From Opitutia bacterium (GTDB taxonomy: Bacteria; Verrucomicrobiota; Verrucomicrobiia; Opitutales; Opitutaceae): 7,999 nt of DNA. This document shows, piece by piece, positions 1 to 7,369 of the stretch. The translations under genes were made by a program, and so were the position numbers. The notes below the pieces were generated by a model. It had not been told where the DNA came from. It searched no databases and worked only from the letters and a program-made list of their open reading frames with translations. Position 1 is the stretch's first letter; each line of letters starts with the position of its first letter. The DNA is taken from contig PMKA01000226.1 in the NCBI GenBank assembly GCA_003157575.1, positions 1-7,999 on the forward strand, given 5' to 3'.

Positions 1-1
1 C

Positions 2-610
2 GACCACCTGCAGCGCCTGCTCGCCGGCGAGGAAGTGCGGCTGCCGCGCTTCAATTTCGAAGAGGGCCGGCAGGAGCCCGGCGATATTGTCCGGCTGCGC
101 CCTGGACAGCTGATCATCCTGGAGGGCATCCACGGTCTGAATCCGCGGCTCATCTCGACGGAGCTGGCGGCGCAATCGTTCAAGGTCTACGCCTCCGCGC
201 TGACGCAGCTCAACCTCGACCGGCACAACCGCGTCTCCACCACGGATTCCCGGCTCATCCGCCGCATCGTCCGGGATGCGCGGGACCGCGGCTACAGCGC
301 CGCCGACACGATCAGCCGCTGGGAATCGGTCCGGCGCGGCGAGAGGCTCCATATCTTCCCTTATCAGGAGAATGCCGATGTGATGTTCAATTCCGCGCTG
401 GCCTACGAGCTGTCGGTGTTGCGCCCTCTGGCGGAGCCGTTGCTGCGGCAGGTGGCCCACGGCGCACCGGGATTTGTGGAAGCCCAGCGGCTGCTGGCGT
501 TTCTGGACTGGTTCCTTCCGATGGAGACGGACTGGATCCCCGACAACTCGATCATTAGGGAATTCGTCGGCGGTTCGATCCTGAAGGACTTCAAGGTCTG
601 GGGCTGCTAG
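2..610 (+). CDS. Nucleoside kinase, uridine kinase/phosphoribulokinase family (TGS-type long form), C-terminal part only
   Basis: This is the C-terminal 202 codons of a gene that enters from the left edge; the frame is open from base 2, so a GTG at 35 is internal and not the true start. Family members transfer phosphate from ATP to a nucleoside in the cytoplasm and are usually about 550 residues, with an N-terminal TGS/threonyl-tRNA-synthetase-like part followed by a P-loop kinase. The P-loop half is outside the window. Visible family blocks are LIILEGIHGLNP (bases about 110-145), a stretch ending SALTQLNLDRHNR, RLIRRIVRD (251-277), FPYQENADVMFNS (356-394) and the terminal NSIIREFVGGS (545-577). 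These match the long bacterial nucleoside kinases better than short Udk. The substrate cannot be read from this part. The TAG stop at 608-610 overlaps the stop of the convergent neighbour. Confidence 0.88.
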   Translation, partial: DHLQRLLAGEEVRLPRFNFEEGRQEPGDIVRLRPGQLIILEGIHGLNPRLISTELAAQSFKVYASALTQLNLDRHNRVSTTDSRLIRRIVRDARDRGYSAADTISRWESVRRGERLHIFPYQENADVMFNSALAYELSVLRPLAEPLLRQVAHGAPGFVEAQRLLAFLDWFLPMETDWIPDNSIIREFVGGSILKDFKVWGC

Positions 611-2796
611 GGTCGGGGCCGGTCTCGCAGACGCCGCCAGACGACGGCGCAGAGGCCCGTGAAAACGAACGCAGCCCCGTAGAGGGAGGGTTCCGGCACC
701 GGCGTGATCTCGTGGTCGAACGACTGCCACTTGGTGTCGGCGCCGGTGGAGCCCGTGAAGACGATCTGCCCCAGGGCGGTGGAGCCAGGGCTCGTGCCGG
801 AATAGAAATAATCGACGCCGTTCGTCCAGTCCTGGATTGTGAGCGTGACGCCGGCGGCCACCGTCACCGAGTTGAGGATGTTCAGGACGGAAGCCCCGCC
901 GGTTCCAAAATCGATGACGGAGTTGGCCGTGACGGAGAGGGATTTGAAGGTGCTGGTGGTGCCGCCCAGGTTGAGCGTGCCGCCATTGAGCACGAGATTC
1001 CCGGCCGAAAGGTTCATCCCGGCGCCGAGGGTCAGTGTGCCGCTTCCGGATTTGACGAGCGTGCCGGAGCCGGCGAGCGAGCCTGAGAACGTCGAGGAGC
1101 CGGAATTGACGCCGACTGTGAGGATGCCGCTGGTTCCAAGATCGATGATACCGGTGCCTGTCACGGTGTTGATGGATTCGGCATAGTTGTTCAGATTGAA
1201 CCGGCCATCGGAGTTGATGGTGATGGGCGTGGAATCGGGAATCTGGTTGCTTGCGCCGAGTTGCAGCACTGCGGAAGAAGCGGCGCCAACACCGTCACCG
1301 ATGGTGAGCGCACCGCTGCCCATCGCATTCGCCCCCGCTGTTTTCGCGAACATCACCGTGCCGTCGTTAATGGCGAGGTTGCTGAAGGAGTTGGATGATG
1401 CGCCTGAAATTGTCAGGGTCCCCGTGCCCGACTTTATGATGTTGGTCCCGTTGATCACTCCGGTTGTCGCGATATTTCCGGCGCCTGCAAAGGTGAGCGG
1501 GGAGCTGGGAATGATCTGCCCGGTGAACGTCAACGTGTCCGCGTCGGAGGCGATCGTCGCAGCGCTTCCGAGACTGATCTGGCCGCCGAGCGTGTTGTTT
1601 CCGGACAGGTTGCGGATTGCGCCACCACCACCGACTCCTGTCCCGCTGATGGTGGTTCCGCCTGGGTTGACGGTGATGCCTCCCTGGAGCGCAAGCGTGG
1701 CGCCGGATGCGACGGTCTGCCCCCATGCAGACCCGGTCCCGAGCGCATTATTGTTGGCGAGCACCAGTGTGCCGGCATTCACCGTCGTCGGCCCCGTGTA
1801 GGAGTTGTTTCCTGAGAGAACCAGGGTGCCTGAGCCGGATTTCACGAGACTGCTATACCAGGGCTGAGTGATGGCTCCGGCGATCGTCGTGGTGGCCGAA
1901 TTGTTGACGGTGATCGTGCGGGTCGCACCGCCGAGGTTGAGCGTGCCATTGAGCGTAAGGTTGGTGGAGCCTCCGATCGTGAAGTCGCCGCCCGTTGTGA
2001 TGTTGTTGCTGAGCGTGCGCGATCCACCTCCCGCATTTATCGTTCCGCCGTTGATCGTCAGGCCGCCGGCGCCCAAGGCGGTGTCGGTGTCGACCTCGAC
2101 GATGCCGGAACTGATCGTGGTCCCCCCGCTGTAGGTGTTGCCGCCGGAGAGGACGAGCTGGCCGGTTCCTGTCATGGCGATGGCCCCTGCGCCGGTTCCG
2201 CCGTCGGCTATGGCTCCCGTGACAGTCGTGGCGCCTGTTCCTGAGATTGTGAGGGTTTGGGCCGCGCTACCGTTGGTGAGATTGATGGTGTTGAAGGTCA
2301 GACCTCCCGGCGAGGTGGTGCTCCAAGTCTGCGAGGCTGCAAGCACGAGTCCAACATTGAAGGTCTGGAGGCCGGAGCCGTTGTTGGTGATGCCGGAATT
2401 GATTGTGAGCGTGCCCGTCCCGAACGTGTAAGCCGTGCTCCCGTTGAAGGTCATGCTATTCGCAAAGTCCGTTCCCATGGTGAGGGCAGGATAACCCGCA
2501 CCCGTTGCGTCGAATATAAGGTCGGTCGCGGAAGCGGGGACGCCCGACGGGGACCAATTATTCCCGGAATCCCACTTTTGCCCATTGGCTCCACTATTGC
2601 CTTTCCAAGTCTCCGAAGCTGCAGCTCGTGGTGTCGCAAGCGATAGAGAGATAACCAAGAGTGCAACCGCCTGGCAGCCAGGGTGTGAAGCCAGTCGCGA
2701 GCAACAGGAGAACGGCACGGCAAAGCCCAAGGCGGCCCGCGAGCAGGCTCTGCCAGGGACCAAAACCAAAAAACGCGTAACGTGTTGCCACTCCAT
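607..2796 (-). CDS. PEP-CTERM surface protein with autotransporter-associated beta-strand repeats
   Basis: A 729-residue exported protein, low in charge and rich in Gly, Thr, Ser and Asn. It has a hydrophobic signal segment around residues 42-55 with a likely cleavage after AAA (58-60). The body contains at least four beta-strand repeat units, near 214-244, 317-355, 453-495 and 580-612; three of them carry a K-S-G-[ST]-G-T-L core (LVKSGSGTL twice, IIKSGTGTL once). The C-terminus is a canonical sorting signal: VPEP at 700-703, a membrane segment at about 705-720, then an Arg-rich tail from 721. PEP-CTERM proteins are recognised by exosortase and sent to the envelope or exopolysaccharide; the function of this one is unknown. 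There is no autotransporter beta-barrel, so it is not a type V secreted protein. The annotated ATG gives an unusually long 60-residue leader. A GTG at codon 27 (2716-2718) would give a more normal signal peptide. No clear Shine-Dalgarno sequence settles the choice. Confidence 0.9.
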   Translation of the reverse strand: MEWQHVTRFLVLVPGRACSRAALGFAVPFSCCSRLASHPGCQAVALLVISLSLATPRAAASETWKGNSGANGQKWDSGNNWSPSGVPASATDLIFDATGAGYPALTMGTDFANSMTFNGSTAYTFGTGTLTINSGITNNGSGLQTFNVGLVLAASQTWSTTSPGGLTFNTINLTNGSAAQTLTISGTGATTVTGAIADGGTGAGAIAMTGTGQLVLSGGNTYSGGTTISSGIVEVDTDTALGAGGLTINGGTINAGGGSRTLSNNITTGGDFTIGGSTNLTLNGTLNLGGATRTITVNNSATTTIAGAITQPWYSSLVKSGSGTLVLSGNNSYTGPTTVNAGTLVLANNNALGTGSAWGQTVASGATLALQGGITVNPGGTTISGTGVGGGGAIRNLSGNNTLGGQISLGSAATIASDADTLTFTGQIIPSSPLTFAGAGNIATTGVINGTNIIKSGTGTLTISGASSNSFSNLAINDGTVMFAKTAGANAMGSGALTIGDGVGAASSAVLQLGASNQIPDSTPITINSDGRFNLNNYAESINTVTGTGIIDLGTSGILTVGVNSGSSTFSGSLAGSGTLVKSGSGTLTLGAGMNLSAGNLVLNGGTLNLGGTTSTFKSLSVTANSVIDFGTGGASVLNILNSVTVAAGVTLTIQDWTNGVDYFYSGTSPGSTALGQIVFTGSTGADTKWQSFDHEITPVPEPSLYGAAFVFTGLCAVVWRRLRDRPRP

Positions 2797-2971
2797 TTGC
2801 CAATAATCCTATAGTCGTATCCCAACGTTCGTTTAATAACGAAGTAGACGCGCCTACGCGAAGGAAAAGCCGCTGGAGTCGGTAAATATCCCGTAAAATC
2901 CAGCTAGCCCGCATATTAGCCTACAGGACCGGGAACGGTCCCAAAAGGACCCCGTGACAAGTGCGTCCCGC
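2797..2971 (-). other. Intergenic region between alr and the PEP-CTERM gene, with short inverted repeats
   Basis: The 175-base gap is more AT-rich than its surroundings near the PEP-CTERM start. It holds a three-part set of 5-base arms, GGACC (2926-2930), GGTCC (2937-2941) and GGACC (2947-2951), in which the middle arm can pair with either outer one. It also holds a perfect 6-base inverted repeat, TTCGTT (2828-2833) and AACGAA (2838-2843). No arm is followed by a T-run in the transcript, so I do not call a terminator. A promoter for the PEP-CTERM gene probably lies here. The best -10-like word, TATAGG on the minus strand, sits only about a dozen bases before the ATG, and no matching -35 is visible. 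I therefore do not assign a promoter. Confidence 0.4.
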
Positions 2972-4120
2972 TCAGAGGCCCAACGACGTCCGGTACACCC
3001 TCGGTACGCGCTTCGTCACCGAGCAGAGCGTCTCCCATGGAATCGAATCGGACCATGCGCTGAATTCCGCGATGCTGATCTGCCCGGAATCCTGGCGCCC
3101 GACCAGCGTTGCCTGGTCGCCGCAGCGCACTCCCGGCACATCCGTGACGTCGATGATCGTCTGGTCCATGGTCACGCGCCCGAGCACGGCGCAGCGGGTT
3201 CCGCGCACGAGGATCTGGGCGCGGTCGCTGCATGCGCGCGCGATCCCGTCGCCATACCCGGCGCAAATCACTGCGACCACCGAGTCGCGCTTCAATGTCC
3301 GCGTCCGGTTGTAGCTGATGTCGGTTCCGGCCGGCAGGCGTTTCACCAATCCCACCCGGGTGTGAAAGCTGAAAACCGGCTCGGTGTGCACGCGGGCGAG
3401 CATCGAATTGGGGTGGGGCAGTATCCCGAACTGGAGCAAGCCGACGCGCACGGCGTTGAAGGGCTGTCCGTCATGGGCGGTCTCCAGCCCTGCGCTGTTG
3501 TCGGCGTGAATCAGCAGCCTGGAGGGATCGAGCCCCGCACAGCTGCGCAATGCCGCTAGGAAGCGCCTGCGCTGCTCGTCCGTGAACGCGGGGTCGTCAT
3601 CCGCGCTTGAAAAGTGGGTGAACGCGCCGTCGATGCGGATATGCTCCGCCTGGCGGAGGCGCTCGTAAAGCCGGCCGGCGTATTCATGCCAGACGCCGAG
3701 CCGGCCCATCCCGGTGTCGATCTTCAGGTGGACGGGCACGACGCGGCCGGCCTCTTTTCCAACGGCCTCGAAACGTTCGACCTCCTCCTCGGACGAGACG
3801 GCAGCGGTGATGTCGTATTCGAGGAGATATTTGTCCTCCTCCGGCAGCAGGGGGCTCAGGATCAGGACCGGCCAGCCCGGGCCGAGTTCACGGATCGCGG
3901 CAGCCTCCGTCACGTTGGCCACGGCAAAAAGATCCGCCCCCGCGTGCATGAGACGCGCCACCGTCTGGTGCAGTCCGTGGCCGTAGGCGTCCGCCTTGAC
4001 AACGGCGACGTATTTGATGTGAGGCGGCAGCGAAGCGCGGATGAGCCTCAAGTTGCGTTCGAGTGCGGCGAGGTCGATTTCGGCCCAACAGCGGAGCGGC
4101 AGTGACGGTACGGGTTGCAT
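2972..4120 (-). CDS. alr: Alanine racemase
   Basis: A PLP-dependent cytoplasmic enzyme that interconverts L- and D-alanine and so supplies D-Ala for peptidoglycan. At 382 residues it has the usual length. The N-terminal TIM barrel opens with WAEIDLAALERNLR (12-25) and carries AVVKADAYGHG (39-49), in which K42 is the PLP-binding lysine. LKIDTGMGRLG (132-142) and NAVRVGLLQFGILP (222-235) are further family blocks. The second catalytic base is Y270 in DISYNRT, followed by the C-terminal beta domain with AVICAGYGDG (283-292) and VTMDQ (316-320), whose Met is near the substrate. The protein ends with the typical CSVTKRVPRVY. All key residues are present, so it should be active. The ATG at 4118-4120 places the conserved WAEIDL 12 codons in, as in relatives; no strong ribosome-binding site is seen. 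It lies 198 bases downstream of tsaB on the same strand, so co-transcription is possible but not evident. Confidence 0.97.
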   Translation of the reverse strand: MQPVPSLPLRCWAEIDLAALERNLRLIRASLPPHIKYVAVVKADAYGHGLHQTVARLMHAGADLFAVANVTEAAAIRELGPGWPVLILSPLLPEEDKYLLEYDITAAVSSEEEVERFEAVGKEAGRVVPVHLKIDTGMGRLGVWHEYAGRLYERLRQAEHIRIDGAFTHFSSADDDPAFTDEQRRRFLAALRSCAGLDPSRLLIHADNSAGLETAHDGQPFNAVRVGLLQFGILPHPNSMLARVHTEPVFSFHTRVGLVKRLPAGTDISYNRTRTLKRDSVVAVICAGYGDGIARACSDRAQILVRGTRCAVLGRVTMDQTIIDVTDVPGVRCGDQATLVGRQDSGQISIAEFSAWSDSIPWETLCSVTKRVPRVYRTSLGL

Positions 4121-4318
4121 GGAAAGGGTTCAGCGGACTGGAACGAAGAAGACGGAGATCGGCGGGAAGTTGCCAGCAGTGAAGTGCGCCTGCGAGCGCG
4201 ATCGAATGAGCCTGTCGAGGGGCTCACGCTCGCAGCTACATCTACGTTCTGCGGTTATCGCTGTCTGCTCTGTGACGAACTGCCGATTCCGGGCTTTCGC
4301 GAGGGAGCATGGCCCGGT
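4121..4318. other. tsaB-alr intergenic region
   Basis: This 198-base stretch contains no convincing gene; short open frames crossing it do not resemble proteins. Immediately after the tsaB stop there is a 6-base inverted repeat, CCGGGC (4289-4294) and GCCCGG (4312-4317), with a 17-base loop and no T-tract, so it is not a clear terminator. The middle holds the nested palindrome listed separately (4190-4239). The alr promoter may lie in the part nearest 4121-4185, but I see no good sigma-70-type pair. Confidence 0.5.
4190..4239. repeat. Nested palindrome / REP-like element
   Basis: Outer arms CTGCGAGCG (4190-4198) and CGCTCGCAG (4227-4235) are perfect inverted copies. Directly inside the right arm, TGAGCC (4207-4212) pairs with GGCTCA (4221-4226) around the 8-base loop TGTCGAGG. 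The transcript could thus form a two-tier hairpin with one 8-base bulge. Bases 4214-4239 match 7887-7912 in inverse orientation at 24 of 26 positions, and TGAGCCTGTCGA (4207-4218) recurs as its reverse complement at 7957-7968 with one difference. Intergenic placement, palindromy and recurrence fit a REP-type dispersed element; this is an inference from only two loci. Confidence 0.6.
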
Positions 4319-5083
4319 TCAGGTGCGGGCACGACGCCCCGGGTGGCCGGCCGCCGCCTGATGGATCTGCGGTGTCCACGCGGCATACGTGACCTCTTCG
4401 TGGAGGAACGCGTCGGGTCGGGGCGCGGAACGCAAAAGGCCGGCATCGGCTTGTAGCCGCCACAGATCGGGGAGGGCGTACGGGATGCTCATCACCTCGT
4501 CCGGAGGCTGCGCCCAGGAGCGGAAGCCGGCCGGCGTGAAGAGGCGGCCTCCGAGGCCGGCCAGGGCGTCAGCCGGGACGCGTCGCAGCGGCCCGATCAC
4601 GCCGTCCTCGGAAACGCCCACCCGGTGCCAGGAATTCCGGCGCGCGTCGGCGATGACGGCAAAGGGCGCCGGGATGCCGCTGCGGCGAAGCTCGTGGGCC
4701 ACCAGCTCAAGGCTCCGATAGGAAAATGCCGGCAGCGCGCGGCCCGCCGCATTTGACCAGATCCGCAGCGCCATCGCCGCGGTGCGGATTCCGAGGATCG
4801 AGCCCGGACCTTCGCAAAAGACGAGCGCGCCCAGGTCCGCGATGCCAATCCCGGCCCGCGCGAGCACGGCCTCCACTCCGGCGAAGACTGCAATTCCCGC
4901 CTCTTGCTCCGACTCGTGCCAGATCGCTTCCGGCAAGGGAGCCTCCAACCGCTCGCGCTCGGGGCGCTCAAGTGGACTGGCGGCGCTTCCCGTGCGCCAC
5001 AAGCCCACATGGATCCGGGTCGATGCGGAATCGATCAGGAGCACCGCGCGGTTCGCGGCAACGAGTGAGCGCAGGTTTGTCAT
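4319..5083 (-). CDS. tsaB: tRNA threonylcarbamoyladenosine (t6A) biosynthesis protein TsaB
   Basis: TsaB is the non-catalytic ASKHA-fold partner that dimerises with TsaD; together with TsaE they transfer the threonylcarbamoyl group made by TsaC to A37 of ANN-decoding tRNAs. This 254-residue protein has the family's layout. It starts with a beta strand, VLLIDSASTRIHVGLW (14-29), continues with the block LVFCEGPGSILGIRTA (87-102), which matches the GPGSFTGLR region, and has FSYRSLELVAH (120-130) and VIADARRNSWH (143-153). The C-terminal half after about 170 is poorly conserved, as usual, ending in a WTPQIH stretch and a basic tail. It begins 15 bases after the ppk1 stop, with no terminator between, so it probably depends on the ppk1 transcript. 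The spacer has no strong ribosome-binding site, which may mean translational coupling. An M22-peptidase-like label would be the older name for the same family. Confidence 0.9.
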   Translation of the reverse strand: MTNLRSLVAANRAVLLIDSASTRIHVGLWRTGSAASPLERPERERLEAPLPEAIWHESEQEAGIAVFAGVEAVLARAGIGIADLGALVFCEGPGSILGIRTAAMALRIWSNAAGRALPAFSYRSLELVAHELRRSGIPAPFAVIADARRNSWHRVGVSEDGVIGPLRRVPADALAGLGGRLFTPAGFRSWAQPPDEVMSIPYALPDLWRLQADAGLLRSAPRPDAFLHEEVTYAAWTPQIHQAAAGHPGRRART

Positions 5084-5098
5084 GGGGCGCGGGACGAG

Positions 5099-7279
5099 CT
5101 ACTCGGGCGGACTGGCCCGGAGCGCCGCGGAAGCCATGAAATAGTCCTGCGCGCAGAACGAAGGCTCGCCGTTGGCGCGCGGTGGCGGCAGGTAGGCGCC
5201 ATTGACGTGAAGCTCGCGGGCGTTCTCGTTGTCCTGAAACTCCATCGGGAAAAGCTCGTCGAGCACGCGCCGGCGCAGGTCGGGGGCCTCGATCGGGAAC
5301 AGGACCTCGACGCGGCGGAAGAAATTGCGCTGCATCCAGTCGGCGCTTCCGGCGAGAACGAGCGATTCTCCGCCGTGGTTCTCGAAATAGAAGCACCGGG
5401 CGTGTTCGAGGTAACGGCCGACGATGCTGCGGACGCGGATATGTTCGCTCAAGCCCGGCACCCCCGGCACCAGGCAGCACGTACCGCGCACCATCAGGTC
5501 GATCTTCACGCCGGCCTGGGAGGCGGCGTAGAGGTTGTCGATCGTCTCCCCGTCGACGAGGCTGTTCATCTTGACCAGGATGCGGGCGGGCTGGCCGGCG
5601 CGGGCATGGTCCGCCTCGCGGCAGATGAGCTTCTGGATGCTGGAGTGGAGGTTGAAGGGCGCCACCAGAAGATGGGTGAATTCCGGGGAACGGCTGAAGC
5701 CCGTCAGGGAATTGAACAGGCTGGCCACCTCGCGGGTGATGTGGTCCTTGCAGGTGAAGAAACTGAGGTCGGTGTAGGCGCGTGCGGTGCGCTGGTTGTA
5801 GTTGCCCGTGCCGAGGTGCACGTAGTGGCGCAGGCCGTTCCCCTCGCGGCGGACGACCAGGCTGCACTTGCAGTGGATCTTGAGGCCGACGACGCCGTAG
5901 ACAACGTGGACGCCGGCCTCCTCGAGCTGCCTCGCCCACTGGATGTTGTTGGCCTCGTCAAACCGGGCCTTGAGCTCCACGAGAGCGGTCACCTGCTTGC
6001 CGTTGTTCGACGCCTCGATCAGCGCGCGGACGACGGGCGAATCGCCGCTTGTGCGGTAGAGGGTCTGCTTGATCGCATACACCTCCGGATCGCGGGCGGC
6101 CTGCTCGACGAAATCGACGACGGGAACAAAGGACTCGTAGGGGTGGTGCAGCAGGATGTCCTGTTCGCGTATTGCGGCGAAGATATGTTCGGGGACCGAG
6201 AGGTTTGACGGGATGACGGGCGTGAAGGCGGGAAACTTGAGCTCGGGCCTGTCGATGAGCTCATACAGGCTCGTCAAACGCAGAAGGTTGAGGGGGCCGG
6301 GCAGGCGGAAGACATATTCCTGGGAGAGGCCGAGGTGGTCGCAGAGGGCGGTGAAGGTCCGGTCGTCCACGCCCTCCTCGATTTCGAGGCGCACCGCGGC
6401 GCCGCGGCGGAGGTTGCGCAGCTCCTCCTCGATCTTCTTGAGGAGGTTTTCCGCCTCCTCCTCGTCGATGTACAGGTCGCTGTTGCGGGTGACGCGGAAG
6501 GCGTGCGCCCCGTGGATCCGGTAGCCGGGGAAGAGTTCGCTTGCGCAGAGCTTGATGATTTCGCTCAGGAAGATGTAGCGTTGCGGGCCGCGCCCCTCCG
6601 GCTCGACGTTGACCAGCCGTGGAAGGATGCGGGGCACGGGCAGGACGGCCATGAAGCCGGCGACATCGGGCGTCTCGGGATTGTCGAGCGACACGACGAC
6701 GTTGAGCGATTTGTTGCCGAGCTGCGGAAACGGATGGGACTGGTCGACGGCCAGGGGCGTGAGCACGGGGTAGACCTGCTCGCGGAAATAGGTCCTGACC
6801 CAGTTGAGTTCGGACCTGTTGAGCTGGTCGGCGGTTTTGAACAGGATGCCCGCCTTCGCAAGGGCCGGCATGAGCTGCCCGTGCCAGCAGCGCTGCTGGT
6901 CCGTCAGAAGCGACGCGACCACGGAATGGATACGCCGGAGCTGTTCGCGCGGTCCCAGACCGTCGATGCTCGGCTCGGTCACGCCGCCGTCGACCTGCTG
7001 GATGAGGCCGGCCACGCGGATCTCGAAAAATTCATCGAGATTGGAGCTGAAGATGGCCAGGAATTTGACCCGTTCGAGGACGGGGTTGTTCTCGTTCTGC
7101 GCCTGTTCAAGCACCCGGCGGTTGAACGCGAGCCACGAGAGCTCCCTGTTGAAGTAGGCGGCCCGGGGCGCAGGGCGGGGGACGTCGGCCGTTGGCGGCA
7201 GCGGCTGGTTCGAAGCGGGCGCTGCCGCCGGGGGAGCCGCGGCGGCGGTCTTTTTTGAACGATGCGGACGCTTGGCCAT
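5099..7279 (-). CDS. ppk1: Polyphosphate kinase 1
   Basis: Catalyses reversible transfer of the ATP gamma-phosphate to growing inorganic polyphosphate. At 726 residues it is slightly longer than typical PPK1 because of a 40-residue Ala/Pro-rich, basic N-terminal extension (1-40) of low complexity. The conserved N-domain begins at [12 protein letters not shown] (42-53), followed by [20 protein letters not shown] (73-92). The middle domain holds [13 protein letters not shown] (173-185). The first catalytic domain has [12 protein letters not shown] (404-415), [15 protein letters not shown] (432-446), then LKIHCK with H469 as the expected phospho-histidine, and [10 protein letters not shown] (486-495). 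The second has VKMNSLVD (569-576), RGTCCLVPG (598-606), [13 protein letters not shown] (622-634) with H626 matching the second essential histidine, and GSADWMQRN (644-652). All catalytic elements are present. The ATG start is well supported, but no Shine-Dalgarno sequence is visible. It leads the ppk1-tsaB unit. A Pho-box-like repeat lies 73-90 bases upstream. No ppx is adjacent. Confidence 0.97.
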   Translation of the reverse strand: MAKRPHRSKKTAAAAPPAAAPASNQPLPPTADVPRPAPRAAYFNRELSWLAFNRRVLEQAQNENNPVLERVKFLAIFSSNLDEFFEIRVAGLIQQVDGGVTEPSIDGLGPREQLRRIHSVVASLLTDQQRCWHGQLMPALAKAGILFKTADQLNRSELNWVRTYFREQVYPVLTPLAVDQSHPFPQLGNKSLNVVVSLDNPETPDVAGFMAVLPVPRILPRLVNVEPEGRGPQRYIFLSEIIKLCASELFPGYRIHGAHAFRVTRNSDLYIDEEEAENLLKKIEEELRNLRRGAAVRLEIEEGVDDRTFTALCDHLGLSQEYVFRLPGPLNLLRLTSLYELIDRPELKFPAFTPVIPSNLSVPEHIFAAIREQDILLHHPYESFVPVVDFVEQAARDPEVYAIKQTLYRTSGDSPVVRALIEASNNGKQVTALVELKARFDEANNIQWARQLEEAGVHVVYGVVGLKIHCKCSLVVRREGNGLRHYVHLGTGNYNQRTARAYTDLSFFTCKDHITREVASLFNSLTGFSRSPEFTHLLVAPFNLHSSIQKLICREADHARAGQPARILVKMNSLVDGETIDNLYAASQAGVKIDLMVRGTCCLVPGVPGLSEHIRVRSIVGRYLEHARCFYFENHGGESLVLAGSADWMQRNFFRRVEVLFPIEAPDLRRRVLDELFPMEFQDNENARELHVNGAYLPPPRANGEPSFCAQDYFMASAALRASPPE

Positions 7280-7321
7280 GAGGAAGGGAGGCGGAGGCGG
7301 AAGACAGTGACCACGACCTTC

Positions 7322-7369
7322 ATTCTATGCAAAACCATAACGAAGGGGAAGGTTACGGACGGGTTACAA
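7322..7369 (-). promoter_or_regulatory. Candidate ppk1 promoter with Pho-box-like direct repeat
   Basis: Read on the minus strand, TTGTAAC (7363-7369) and CCGTAAC (7352-7358) are separated by the 4 bases CCGT. This gives the 7+4+7 architecture and 11-base period of PhoB half-sites (consensus near CTGTCAT-N4-CTGTCAT); each half-site shares the core T/C-GT-A positions but not the whole consensus. Downstream, TAGAAT (7322-7327) is a plausible -10 about 42 bases before the ATG. No -35 is recognisable, as is common for activator-dependent promoters. The distance from repeat to -10 is 24 bases, longer than in the classic arrangement, which lowers confidence. Confidence 0.35.

Noticed and set aside
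712..2431. Series of plus-strand frames opposite the PEP-CTERM gene
   Set aside because: Pro/Val-rich antisense translations of Gly/Thr/Asn-rich repeat codons; no independent evidence of coding.
607..2796. Repeat-rich gene considered as a CRISPR array or a type V autotransporter
   Set aside because: The repetition is at protein level with diverged nucleotides and no constant spacer length, and the C-terminus is a PEP-CTERM sorting signal, not a beta-barrel.
2954..4105. Plus-strand frames opposite alr
   Set aside because: Antisense shadows of a gene with all catalytic residues intact.
4289..4317. Inverted repeat after the tsaB stop as a rho-independent terminator
   Set aside because: Only 6-base arms, a 17-base loop and no U-tract in the transcript.
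4968..5939. 323-codon minus-strand frame overlapping ppk1 and tsaB
   Set aside because: An Arg/Pro-rich shadow in another frame of ppk1; no family features.
5207..7258. Long plus-strand open frames (5207-6208 and 6335-7258) antisense to ppk1
   Set aside because: They mirror ppk1 codons in high-GC DNA, give Val/Asp/Glu/Ala-rich sequence without recognisable motifs, and lie opposite a fully conserved gene.
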